Shown piece after piece: positions 33,644 to 41,856 of a stretch of DNA of 64,000 bases. This DNA comes from Spongisporangium articulatum (lineage in GTDB: Bacteria; Actinomycetota; Actinomycetes; Actinomycetales; Kineosporiaceae), in the NCBI RefSeq assembly GCF_044465595.1, contig NZ_JBITLV010000003.1, positions 496,001 to 560,000 of the forward strand, written 5' to 3'. The position numbers and the translations under genes are program-made. The notes beneath the pieces are model-generated. The model ran no database searches, was not told the DNA's origin, and saw nothing but the letters and a program-made list of their open reading frames with translations. Position 1 is the stretch's first letter. Every line of letters starts with the position of its first letter.

Positions 33644-34159
33644 TCAGGCCGACCGCAGGGCGCGGTCGGTGATCGAGCGGCTGCCCCGCCCAATACCGAC
33701 CAGGCCCGACTGGACGAGCTCGCGGATGCCGAAGGGTTCCAGCACCCGCAGGAAGGCCTCGATCTTGTCGGGGCTGCCCGTGGCCTCGATGGTCACCGCG
33801 TCCGGGGCCACGTCGATCACGCGGGCCCGGAACAGCTCGGCCGTCTCGAGGACGTGCGACCGGGTCTGCAGGTCGGCCCGGACCTTCACGAGCAGCATCT
33901 CGCGCTGGACCGAGGCGGTGGGCTCCAGCTCGACGATCTTGATCACGTTCACGAGCTTGTTCAGCTGCTTGGTGACCTGCTCCAGCGGGAGCTCGTCGAC
34001 GTCGACGACCACGGTGATCCGGGAGATGTCCGGGTGCTCCGTGGGCCCGACGGCCAACGAGTGGATGTTGAACCCTCGGCGCGCGAACAACCCTGCGACA
34101 CGAGTGAGCACGCCCGGCCGGTTCTCGACCAGCACGGACAGCGTGTGCTTCTGCGACAT
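33644..34159 (-). CDS. ilvN: Acetolactate synthase small (regulatory) subunit
   Basis: A 171-residue ACT-domain protein (HTLSVLVENRPGVLTRVAGLFARRGFNIHSLAVG) that activates IlvB and confers valine feedback inhibition. The second half is the C-terminal ALS_ss domain ending GIRELVQSGLVGIGRGSRSI. It starts 5 bp after ilvB, consistent with stoichiometric synthesis. Confidence 0.97.
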   Translation of the reverse strand: MSQKHTLSVLVENRPGVLTRVAGLFARRGFNIHSLAVGPTEHPDISRITVVVDVDELPLEQVTKQLNKLVNVIKIVELEPTASVQREMLLVKVRADLQTRSHVLETAELFRARVIDVAPDAVTIEATGSPDKIEAFLRVLEPFGIRELVQSGLVGIGRGSRSITDRALRSA

Positions 34160-34164
34160 CTCTC

Positions 34165-35946
34165 TCAGTCCTCCCGGTCCCACTGCGGCGCCGTGTCGCG
34201 GGCCACCTGGATCTCGTCGTTGCTGACCCCGGCCGCGACCATCGGCCAGACCATCGCGTCGCGGTGCACGACGAAGTCGACCACCACTGGCACGTCGTTG
34301 ATCTCCATGGCCTTCTCGATGGTGGCGTCCACGTCCTCCGGGCTCTCGCAGCGCAGCCCGACGCAACCGTACGCGTCGGCCAGCTTCACGAAGTCGGGGA
34401 CCCGGCTGCCGACCGAGGTGTGCAGGTCGGTGTTGGAGTACCGCTCGTTGTAGAAGAGGGTCTGCCACTGCCGGACCATGCCCAGGCTGCTGTTGTTGAT
34501 CACCGCGACCTTGATCGGGATGTCGTTGATGACGCAGGTCGCGAGCTCCTGGTTCGTCATCTGGAAGCAGCCGTCGCCGTCGATCGCCCAGACCGTCCGG
34601 TCGGGCATCCCGACCTTGGCGCCCATCGCCGCCGGCACCGCGAAGCCCATGGTGCCCGCGCCGCCGGAGTTGATCCACGTGTTCGGGTTCTCGTACTGGA
34701 TGTGCTGCGCAGCCCACATCTGGTGCTGACCGACGCCCGCGACGTACAGGGCCTCGGGCCCGGCGATCTTCCCGATCCGCTCGATCACGCGCTGCGGCGA
34801 CACCTCACCGGCCGGCGGCTCGGCGTAGCCCAGCGGGTACGTCTCGCGCCAGTCGTTCAGCTGCTTCCACCAGCCGGTCAGGTCGGCCCGGTGCCCGGCG
34901 GCGAACTCGGCGCCGACGGCCACGATCAGCTCGCTGATCACATCCTTCGCGTCGCCGACGATCGGCACGTCCGCCGTCCGGTTCTTGGAGATCTCGGCCG
35001 GGTCGATGTCGGCGTGCACGATCGCCGCGTGCGGGGCGAACGAGTCGAGCTTGCCGGTGACCCGGTCGTCGAACCGGGCCCCCAGGCTGACCAGCAGGTC
35101 GGCCTTCTGCAGCGCGGTCACCGCGGCGACCGAGCCGTGCATGCCGGGCATGCCCAGGTGGGCCGGGTGGGTGTCGGGCAGGGCCCCGCGGGCCATCAGC
35201 GTGGTGACGACGGGGGCCCCGGTCAGCTCGACCAGCTGGCGCAGCTCCGCCGCGGCCCGCGCCTTGATGACGCCGCCGCCGACGTAGAGCACCGGCCGTT
35301 TGGCCTCGGCCAGCAGCCGGGCCGCCTCGCGGACCTGCTTGCTGTGCGGCTTGGCCACCGGCCGGTAGCCGGGCAGGTCGATCCGGTCGGGCCAGCTGAA
35401 CCGGGTCATGGCCTGCAGAGCGTCCTTGGACACGTCCACCAGCACCGGCCCGGGCCGCCCGGTCGAGGCGATGTGGAAGGCCTCGGCGATGGTCCGCGGG
35501 ATCTCGGCCGGGTCGGTGACCAGGTAGTTGTGCTTGGTGATCGGCAGCGTGATGCCGCTGATGTCCGCCTCCTGGAAGGCGTCCGTCCCGATCGACTTGC
35601 TGGGCACCTGGCCGGTGATGGCCACCATCGGGACGGAGTCCATGTAGGCGTCGGCTATGGGCGTGACCAGGTTCGTGGCCCCCGGACCGGAGGTGGCCAT
35701 GCAGACCCCCACCCGGCCGGTCGCGTGGGCGTAGCCCTCGGCCGCGTGCCCGGCGCCCTGTTCGTGCCGGACCAGGATGTGCCGGACCTTCTCCGAGTCC
35801 ATCAGCGGGTCGTAGAGCGGGAGGATCGCCCCACCGGGGATGCCGAAGACGACGTCGACGCCTACCGCCTCGAGCGAGCGGACGAGGCTTTGGGAGCCGG
35901 TCATCTCGGACGTGGTGGTCGGTTCGCTACTGCGTGGGCCGGACAT
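34165..35946 (-). CDS. ilvB: Acetolactate synthase large subunit
   Basis: Thiamine-diphosphate enzyme, 593 aa, forming acetolactate or acetohydroxybutyrate. The catalytic glutamate is in VRHEQGAGHAAEGYA, and the ThDP motif runs from GDGCFQMTNQELAT to NNSSLGMVRQWQ. The start ATG has AAGGAG upstream, though an ATG 14 codons later (MTGSQSLVRSLEAVG) would also fit. It is the first structural gene after a Leu/Val leader peptide and attenuator. Confidence 0.97.
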   Translation of the reverse strand: MSGPRSSEPTTTSEMTGSQSLVRSLEAVGVDVVFGIPGGAILPLYDPLMDSEKVRHILVRHEQGAGHAAEGYAHATGRVGVCMATSGPGATNLVTPIADAYMDSVPMVAITGQVPSKSIGTDAFQEADISGITLPITKHNYLVTDPAEIPRTIAEAFHIASTGRPGPVLVDVSKDALQAMTRFSWPDRIDLPGYRPVAKPHSKQVREAARLLAEAKRPVLYVGGGVIKARAAAELRQLVELTGAPVVTTLMARGALPDTHPAHLGMPGMHGSVAAVTALQKADLLVSLGARFDDRVTGKLDSFAPHAAIVHADIDPAEISKNRTADVPIVGDAKDVISELIVAVGAEFAAGHRADLTGWWKQLNDWRETYPLGYAEPPAGEVSPQRVIERIGKIAGPEALYVAGVGQHQMWAAQHIQYENPNTWINSGGAGTMGFAVPAAMGAKVGMPDRTVWAIDGDGCFQMTNQELATCVINDIPIKVAVINNSSLGMVRQWQTLFYNERYSNTDLHTSVGSRVPDFVKLADAYGCVGLRCESPEDVDATIEKAMEINDVPVVVDFVVHRDAMVWPMVAAGVSNDEIQVARDTAPQWDRED

Positions 35947-35981
35947 CGCGGGCCTCTCCTTGACGATGGATGGTGGGGACG

Positions 35982-36014
35982 AAAAAACCCCTCGGCCCTA
36001 GGGGCACAAGGGGT
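35982..36014 (-). terminator. Attenuator-type terminator in the ilvB leader
   Basis: On the minus strand ACCCCTTGTGCCC and GGGCCGAGGGGT form a stem with a small bulge, followed by six U (35987-35982). It lies 35 bp before the ilvB ATG and 27 bp after the leader peptide stop. The preceding GC-rich segment (GCCGCGCGCGC) can pair with the end of the leader peptide coding sequence, giving the alternative fold. Confidence 0.85.
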
Positions 36015-36041
36015 CGCGCGCGCGGCGGGTCGTGAAGACCG

Positions 36042-36080
36042 TCAGCCGGCGCGCTGTCCGAGTACGAGGACCAGACTCAT
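36042..36080 (-). CDS. Leu/Val leader peptide for the ilvB operon
   Basis: A 12-codon frame encodes MSLVLVLGQRAG followed by TGA. The run L-V-L-V-L is the classical sensor for charged tRNA-Leu and tRNA-Val in ilv attenuation. AAGGTGAG lies a few bases before the ATG. Known ilvBNC leaders of actinobacteria have this layout. Confidence 0.85.
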   Translation of the reverse strand: MSLVLVLGQRAG

Positions 36081-36128
36081 GGTCTCACCTTCCCGCGCCG
36101 GTTCCGCGGTGTCAATCGCCGAACCGTG

Positions 36129-36147
36129 CGTCTCGCTTAGTGAGACG
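36129..36147. promoter_or_regulatory. Candidate IclR/NdgR operator upstream of the ilvB leader
   Basis: CGTCTCG-CTTAG-TGAGACG has the same half-sites and spacing as the palindrome beside leuC. It lies 49 bp upstream of the ilvB leader peptide ATG and overlaps the TAA stop codon of the GGDEF/EAL gene. Confidence 0.65.
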
Positions 36148-39133
36148 CGGCGTCCGCGTGCCGGTCGACCGGCTGCTCCGGCCGGCCGGAGGTCAGGCCG
36201 CTGGCCGGACGGTCGGAGCCGGACCCCGGGCGGTACGGGCGGCTGGGCCGGCTCGGCATCGGGTGCAGGAACGGCCCGGTGACCGGGGGCCGGGCGGCCC
36301 GATCGGCCCCGTCGGCCCCCTCGCCGGGTTCGGCAGGATGAGCCCGGTCGGCGCCGTCCGCGGCATCGGTGCTGCCGTTCCGGTCGGGCCACTGCGCGCC
36401 ACCGGTCGAGGTGGCCGCCGCCGCGACGGCGGCCGGCGAGCGGGCGTCCGCCGGTTCGAGGGCGACCAGGTCGATGAGCAGCGGGACGTCGTCCGCACCC
36501 CCCGCGGTGAGCTCGCCCGGGCGGGCCCCGACCGGCATGGGCGGACCGGCCAGCACCTCACGCATGGCCTGCGGCGGCAGGGCCGGGGAGAGCGCGAAGC
36601 CCTGGCCGGCGTAGGCGCCGAGTTCGCGCAGCTGCCGCACGGACTCCAGCTCCTCCATCCCCTCGGCCACGACGAGCAGGCCCAGGTCGCGGGCCATCGA
36701 GACGACCGACCGGGCGAAGGCGGTGGCGCGCGGGTCGACGCCGACGTCGTCCAGCAGGGTGCGGTCGAGCTTGACCAGCTGCACCGGCATGCGACGCAGG
36801 TACGACAACGACGAGTAGCCGGTGCCGAAGTCGTCGATCGCCACCCGGACCCCCGCGGCCCGCAGCCGTTCCAGCGCCTCGACGGCGGGCCCGGTCTGCC
36901 CGGCCAGCTGGCTCTCGGTCAGTTCGAGGACGAGGTGCGAGGGGGGAAGCCCGCAGGCGGTCAGGATCGAGGTCACCGACCCGACGAACGACGGGCTGAG
37001 CAGCTGGTGCACCGACATGTTCACGCTGACGCTGGCCGGCGTCCCGGCGTCCACCCACTCGGCCGCCTGCTGCACGGCCTGGGTGAGGACCCACTCCCCC
37101 ATCTCCAGGATGATCCCGGTGTCCTCGGCGACCGCGACCAGTTCGGCCGGGCTGACCAGGTCGTCCGGGCGGTCCGGCTCGGCCGGTGAGCCGGACCCGT
37201 CGCCGGACGTGAGATTCACCCCGGGCGGCAGCCGCAGCAACGCCTCCGCCCCGACCACGAGACCGTCGGCCAGCCGGACGATCGGCTGGTAGGCGACCGC
37301 CAGGCGCCCGGCGTCCAGCGCCTCGCGCAGCCCGATCGCGATGTCGACCCGACGCCGCGCGCTCTCCTCGAGTTCCGGCGTCCACCGCCCGACCCCGGCC
37401 CGGCCGCGGGCCTTGGCCTCGTACATCGCGAGGTCGGCCTGGTGCACGAGTTCGGCCGCCTGGTCCTGCGCGGTGCTGGCCCGCCGGCCCGCCGGCAGGC
37501 CCGCGCCGCTGACCCCGACGCTCACGCCGAGGGTCACCGTGCGGTGGCCGACGGCGAACGGCGGGCTGATCGCCTCGACCACGCGCCGGGCGGCCAGCTC
37601 GGCCTCCTCCGGGCCGAGCCCCTCCAGCCCCATCACGAACTCGTCGCCGCCGAACCGGCCGACGATCGTGCGGCGGGCGTCCAGGGCCCCGGCGATCGCC
37701 TCGAACCGGCCGGCGACCTCGGTCAGCACGCGGTCGCCGGCGCCGTGGCCGAACCGGTCGTTGACCGCCTTGAACCCGTCGAGGTCGGCGTACAGGACGA
37801 CGACGTCCGGCCCGGCGGGCTGCGCGCCGGCCGGCGCCTCGCTGGGTTCGGCGAGCCAGGAGCCGACCACCTCCAGCAGGTGCGCGCGGTTCACCAGGCC
37901 GGTCATGTGGTCGTAGCGGGCCAGCCGCTCCAGCCGCTGGCGCAGCTCCACGGAGTCGGTGACGTCGTTCAGGTTGGCGACCGCGCCGCCGGGCACGGCC
38001 CGCAACCGCAGCTGGGCGGTACCGGTGGCCGGTGGGGCCAGGCGCAGCTCCACCTGCGCGGAGTCGGTGCGGCCCCGGGTCACCGCCAGCACGGCCTCAC
38101 GCACCGAGCGGCGGTCCTCGGCCCGGGCCAGGTCGTCGAACGACCGGCCGGTCAGCGAGGCCGGGGTGCGGTGCAGCAGGCGGACGGCGGCCGCGTTGGC
38201 CGACTGCACGCGCCCGTTGGCGTCGAGCCGGACGATCAGGTCGGACGTGTTCTCCACCAGAGCCGCCATCCGCTGCCGGGAGGCGGTGAGACTGCCTACC
38301 AGGGCGAGGTTCTCGCGCAGGGTGAAGGCCTGGAGCACGACGAGACCGGCCACCACGGCACTGACCAGGACGACGTGCATCGGCCCGGTGGTGCCGAACA
38401 GGGCCTGCACGCAGACGATCACGACCGCGCTGCTGGCCAGCACGTAGGGCAGGGCCCGGACCCGCGGCAGCGGCTGGTCGGCGGCCCGCGGCGGGCGGGG
38501 CACGCGGGTCAGGGCGATGGAGACCAGGCCACCGGCCAGGACCACCACGGCCTGCAGGGCGTAGGGCACGGTGCCGGCCAGACCGTCCCAGGCGGCCAGC
38601 GCGTCGCCGCCGAAGAGCAGGAGGACCGCGGCCGACGCCACCGCGAAGATCTGCCGGTTGCTGCCCACCCGCAGGGTCTCGGGGACGAGCACGGACAGCC
38701 GCAGCAGCAGGGCCAGGACGGCCAGGTCGACCATCGCGGGCGCGGCGTGCAGCACGGCGCTGGGCCGCGGTGAGACCGGCGCGTGGGCCAGCACCCAGAC
38801 GATCGTGGTGCAGGAGGCCGCGACGAGGACCGACTCGGCGATGGCCACCCCGAGGCCGCCGATGAGCGCGGTGATCCGGCGGACGACGCCCGCCGCCATC
38901 ACCAGGACCGCGCAGGCCGCGACCAGCAGCAGGACGTCCCGGACGACGCCGAACCCGTCGCCGACGCCCGGGCCGGCGAACAGGCCGGCGACCCGCGCGG
39001 CGCCCTGCAGGGTGCACGTGGCCACCACGAGCTGGGCCTCGCGCCGGTTGAACGGGTGCTCGACCTCAGCCGCCCGCCACCACGCACACCCGGCGGCGGT
39101 CGCCGTCGCGATGAGCAGGAGGTCGAGCAGCAC
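36137..39133 (-). CDS. Membrane GGDEF/EAL cyclic di-GMP enzyme with PAS domain
   Basis: A 998-residue protein. The first 290 residues are hydrophobic with about eight candidate membrane segments. A PAS-like sensor follows (MAALVENTSDLIVRLDANGRVQSANAAAVRLL, about 300-410), then a diguanylate cyclase domain with intact GGDEF (VGRFGGDEFVMGL) and an EAL phosphodiesterase domain with EALLR, SVNMSVHQL, ELTES, DDFGTGYSSL, KLDRTLL and AEGMEEL. All listed catalytic motifs are present, so both activities are possible. The last 130 residues are Ala/Pro/Asp-rich and disordered. GTG start. It sits between ilvD and the ilvB leader on the same strand. Confidence 0.9.
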   Translation of the reverse strand: MLLDLLLIATATAAGCAWWRAAEVEHPFNRREAQLVVATCTLQGAARVAGLFAGPGVGDGFGVVRDVLLLVAACAVLVMAAGVVRRITALIGGLGVAIAESVLVAASCTTIVWVLAHAPVSPRPSAVLHAAPAMVDLAVLALLLRLSVLVPETLRVGSNRQIFAVASAAVLLLFGGDALAAWDGLAGTVPYALQAVVVLAGGLVSIALTRVPRPPRAADQPLPRVRALPYVLASSAVVIVCVQALFGTTGPMHVVLVSAVVAGLVVLQAFTLRENLALVGSLTASRQRMAALVENTSDLIVRLDANGRVQSANAAAVRLLHRTPASLTGRSFDDLARAEDRRSVREAVLAVTRGRTDSAQVELRLAPPATGTAQLRLRAVPGGAVANLNDVTDSVELRQRLERLARYDHMTGLVNRAHLLEVVGSWLAEPSEAPAGAQPAGPDVVVLYADLDGFKAVNDRFGHGAGDRVLTEVAGRFEAIAGALDARRTIVGRFGGDEFVMGLEGLGPEEAELAARRVVEAISPPFAVGHRTVTLGVSVGVSGAGLPAGRRASTAQDQAAELVHQADLAMYEAKARGRAGVGRWTPELEESARRRVDIAIGLREALDAGRLAVAYQPIVRLADGLVVGAEALLRLPPGVNLTSGDGSGSPAEPDRPDDLVSPAELVAVAEDTGIILEMGEWVLTQAVQQAAEWVDAGTPASVSVNMSVHQLLSPSFVGSVTSILTACGLPPSHLVLELTESQLAGQTGPAVEALERLRAAGVRVAIDDFGTGYSSLSYLRRMPVQLVKLDRTLLDDVGVDPRATAFARSVVSMARDLGLLVVAEGMEELESVRQLRELGAYAGQGFALSPALPPQAMREVLAGPPMPVGARPGELTAGGADDVPLLIDLVALEPADARSPAAVAAAATSTGGAQWPDRNGSTDAADGADRAHPAEPGEGADGADRAARPPVTGPFLHPMPSRPSRPYRPGSGSDRPASGLTSGRPEQPVDRHADAASH

Positions 39134-39164
39134 GGGTCGAGGCTAGCTCGTAATCCTTTTTGGT

Positions 39165-39181
39165 GGTGATCATGCACAAAG
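39165..39181. repeat. Solitary half of a TGATCA element
   Basis: GGTGATCATGCACAAAG lies directly after the ilvD stop (minus strand) and shows the same TGATCATGC start as the elements at 22.05 and 58.87 kb. No complementary second arm is seen nearby, so this looks like a decayed or half copy. Confidence 0.5.
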
Positions 39182-40879
39182 TCAGTGGCAGACGGCGCCC
39201 TTCGAGGCGGACTGCACCAGCCGCGTGTACTTGGCCAGCACGCCCCGGGTCCACTTGTGCGGCACGGGCTCCCAGCCCTCCTTGCGGCGCGCGATCTCGT
39301 CGGAGTCCACGAGCAGGTCGAGGGTGCCGTGCGCGACGTCCAGCCGAATCCGGTCGCCGTCCCGGACGAAGGCGATCGGGCCGGCGTCCACCGCCTCGGG
39401 GGCGACGTGGCCGACGCACAGACCCGTCGTCCCGCCCGAGAACCGGCCGTCGGTCAGGAGCAGCACGTCCTTGCCCAGCCCGGCGCCCTTGATGGCGCCC
39501 GTGATGGCCAGCATCTCGCGCATCCCCGGGCCCCCCTTCGGGCCCTCGTAGCGGATGACCACGACGTCCCCGGCGGTGATGGTGCCGTCCTCGAGGGCGT
39601 CCATGGCGGCCCGCTCGCGGTCGAAGACGCGGGCGGTGCCCTCGAAGACGTCCTCGTCGAAGCCGGCGCTCTTGACCACGGCCCCCTCGGGGGCCAGCGA
39701 GCCGTGCAGGATCGTGATGCCGCCCGAGCGGTGGATCGGCTCCTGCATGGAGCGCAGCACCTTGCCGTCCAGGTCCGGGGGTGCGATCTCGGCCAGGTTC
39801 TCGGCCATCGTCTTCCCCGTCACGGTCATCACGTCGCCGTGCAGCAGGCCCGCGTCGAGCAGGGCGCGCATCACCACCGGGACGCCGCCGATCCGGTCGA
39901 CGTCGGTCATCACGTGCCGGCCGAACGGCTTCACGTCGGCCAGGTGCGGCACGCGCTCGCCGATCTTGGTGAAATCGTCCAGCGTGAGCGGGACTTCGGC
40001 CTCGTGGGCGATGGCCAGCAGGTGCAGCACCGCGTTGGTCGAGCCGCCGAACGCCATGACGACGGCGATCGCGTTCTCGAACGCCTCGCGGGTCATGATG
40101 TCCCGCGCGGTGATGCCCTTCTTCAGCAGCTCGACGACGGCCTCGCCCGAGCGACGGGCGAACCCGTCCCGACGGCGGTCGGTGGCCGGCGGCGCCGCGG
40201 ACCCCGGCAGGCTCATGCCGAGCGCCTCGGCCGCGCTGGCCATCGTGTTCGCCGTGTACATCCCGCCGCACGCGCCCTCGCCGGGACAGATCGCGCGCTC
40301 GATCGCGTCGACGTCCTCGCGGCTCATCAGCCCGCGGGCGCACGCCCCGACCGCCTCGAAGGCGTCGATGATCGTGACGTTCTTCTCCGTGCCGTCGGAG
40401 AGCTTGGCCTTGCCGGGCAGGATCGACCCCGCGTAGAGGAAGACACTCGCCAGGTCGAGCCGGGCCGCGGCCATCAGCATGCCGGGCAGGCTCTTGTCGC
40501 AGCCCGCGAGCAGGACGCTGCCGTCCAGGCGCTCGGCCATCATCACGGCCTCGACGCTGTCGGCGATGATCTCCCGGCTGACCAGCGAGAAGTGCATCCC
40601 CTCGTGGCCCATCGAGATGCCGTCGGAGACGGAGATGGTGCCGAACTCCAGCGGGTACCCACCCGCCGCGTGCACGCCGTCCTTGCTGGCCTTGGCCAGC
40701 CGGTCGAGGCTCAGGTTGCAGGGCGTGATCTCGTTCCACGAGCTGGCCACGCCGATCTGCGACTTGCCCCAGTCCTCGTCGCCCATGCCTACCGCGCGGA
40801 GCATCCCCCGGGAGGCGGTCTTCTCCAGACCGTCGGTGACGTCACGGCTGCGGGGCTTGATGTCAGGTGTCTCGCTCAC
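39182..40879 (-). CDS. ilvD: Dihydroxy-acid dehydratase
   Basis: Third common step of Val/Ile synthesis, an iron-sulfur enzyme of 565 aa. Cluster cysteines are C54 (ITPCNLS), C127 (AGCDKS) and C204 (GEGACGGMYTANTM), the three-Cys pattern of the family. The C-terminal TDGRFSGGTTG loop provides the catalytic Ser/Gly region. GTG start. It is monocistronic or the first gene before the GGDEF/EAL protein. Confidence 0.97.
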   Translation of the reverse strand: MSETPDIKPRSRDVTDGLEKTASRGMLRAVGMGDEDWGKSQIGVASSWNEITPCNLSLDRLAKASKDGVHAAGGYPLEFGTISVSDGISMGHEGMHFSLVSREIIADSVEAVMMAERLDGSVLLAGCDKSLPGMLMAAARLDLASVFLYAGSILPGKAKLSDGTEKNVTIIDAFEAVGACARGLMSREDVDAIERAICPGEGACGGMYTANTMASAAEALGMSLPGSAAPPATDRRRDGFARRSGEAVVELLKKGITARDIMTREAFENAIAVVMAFGGSTNAVLHLLAIAHEAEVPLTLDDFTKIGERVPHLADVKPFGRHVMTDVDRIGGVPVVMRALLDAGLLHGDVMTVTGKTMAENLAEIAPPDLDGKVLRSMQEPIHRSGGITILHGSLAPEGAVVKSAGFDEDVFEGTARVFDRERAAMDALEDGTITAGDVVVIRYEGPKGGPGMREMLAITGAIKGAGLGKDVLLLTDGRFSGGTTGLCVGHVAPEAVDAGPIAFVRDGDRIRLDVAHGTLDLLVDSDEIARRKEGWEPVPHKWTRGVLAKYTRLVQSASKGAVCH

Positions 40880-40970
40880 GGCGTGATGCTACGCCCGCGG
40901 GTGGAACCCCATAGACGCGTCCTGGGCCTGTCGAGGTTTCCTCGCGCACAGAATTCGCCAAGATGTCGGG

Positions 40971-41687
40971 GTGAGCCAGCATCCAGCCCTGATCGCCTGT
41001 GGCCACGGCACCCGCTCGCCCGAGGGCCAGGCGGTCATGTCGGCCTGGGTGCGGGCCCTCGCGGACGCCCGCCCGGAACTCGACGTCCTGCCCGCCTTCG
41101 TGGACGTGCAGGAGCCGACGCTCGCCGACGTGGCCGGTGGGTGCGTCGAGCGCGGCCGGCGCGCGGTCGTCGTCCCGCTGCTGCTGTCGACCGGCTACCA
41201 CGTGCAGGTGGACGTCGAACGCGTGGTCGCGGCGTCGTCCGGGCTGCTCGTGGCCGCGCCCGCGCTGGGTCCGGACCGGTTGCTGGTCGACCTGCTGCAG
41301 CAGCGGCTGGCCGAGGCCGGGGCGGGGCCGGAGGACGGGATCGTCCTCGCGGCGGCCGGCTCGAGCGACCCGCGCGCGGTGGGTGACGTGGAGGCAGTCG
41401 GTGAGTGGCTCGGCCGCGAGCGCGGCGTCGAGGTGGTGTGCGGGTACCTGGCGGCGGCCCGGCCGACGGTCGAGGAGGCTGTGGCCCGGCTGAAGGAGCA
41501 CCGGCCGGGGGAGCCGGTCTCGGTGGCCAACTACCTGCTCGCCCCCGGGCACTTCGCCACCCGCCTGGCCCGGTTGGCGGAGGACGGGACGGTCGGGAGG
41601 GTGGCGGCCACCTTGGCCCCGGCACCGTCCCTGACCCGGCTCGTCCTTCGCCGGTTCGACCAGGTGGCCGCCACCTTCGTTCCCTGA
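40971..41687 (+). CDS. Sirohydrochlorin chelatase-like protein (CbiX family)
   Basis: A 238-residue CbiX/SirB-type protein with ACGHGTRSPEGQA at the N-terminus (metal-ligand His), VVVPLLLSTGYHVQVDVE, and a second related half with AAAGSSDPRA and NYLLAPGHFATRLA. Family members insert Co or Fe into sirohydrochlorin or, in some actinobacteria, take part in sulfite-reductase cofactor synthesis. No cob/cys genes adjoin it, so the metal is unknown. It is divergent from ilvD. Confidence 0.88.
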   Translation: MSQHPALIACGHGTRSPEGQAVMSAWVRALADARPELDVLPAFVDVQEPTLADVAGGCVERGRRAVVVPLLLSTGYHVQVDVERVVAASSGLLVAAPALGPDRLLVDLLQQRLAEAGAGPEDGIVLAAAGSSDPRAVGDVEAVGEWLGRERGVEVVCGYLAAARPTVEEAVARLKEHRPGEPVSVANYLLAPGHFATRLARLAEDGTVGRVAATLAPAPSLTRLVLRRFDQVAATFVP

Positions 41688-41727
41688 CGAGTGCTCCAAC
41701 GAACCACTCACCCAGTAGTTCCCCAAC

Positions 41728-41799
41728 GCTCATGCTGTCCAAATGCACGTTCGCGACGGTTCGAGCAGCCCCTTTCCTGTGCATTTCGACAGCATGAGC
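41728..41799. repeat. Inverted repeat between cbiX and the PQQ-like gene
   Basis: GCTCATGCTGTCCAAATGCA (41728-41747) and its near-complement at 41780-41799 pair with one mismatch around a 32-nt loop. The core differs from the TGATCA elements, so this is either another subfamily or a gene-specific terminator for cbiX. It lies before the start of the downstream lipoprotein gene. Confidence 0.65.
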
Positions 41800-41856
41800 A
41801 TGGGCCGGACGGCGGCTCCGCTGTCGCGACCGCGGACCGCGGGTCACGATGTGGCG

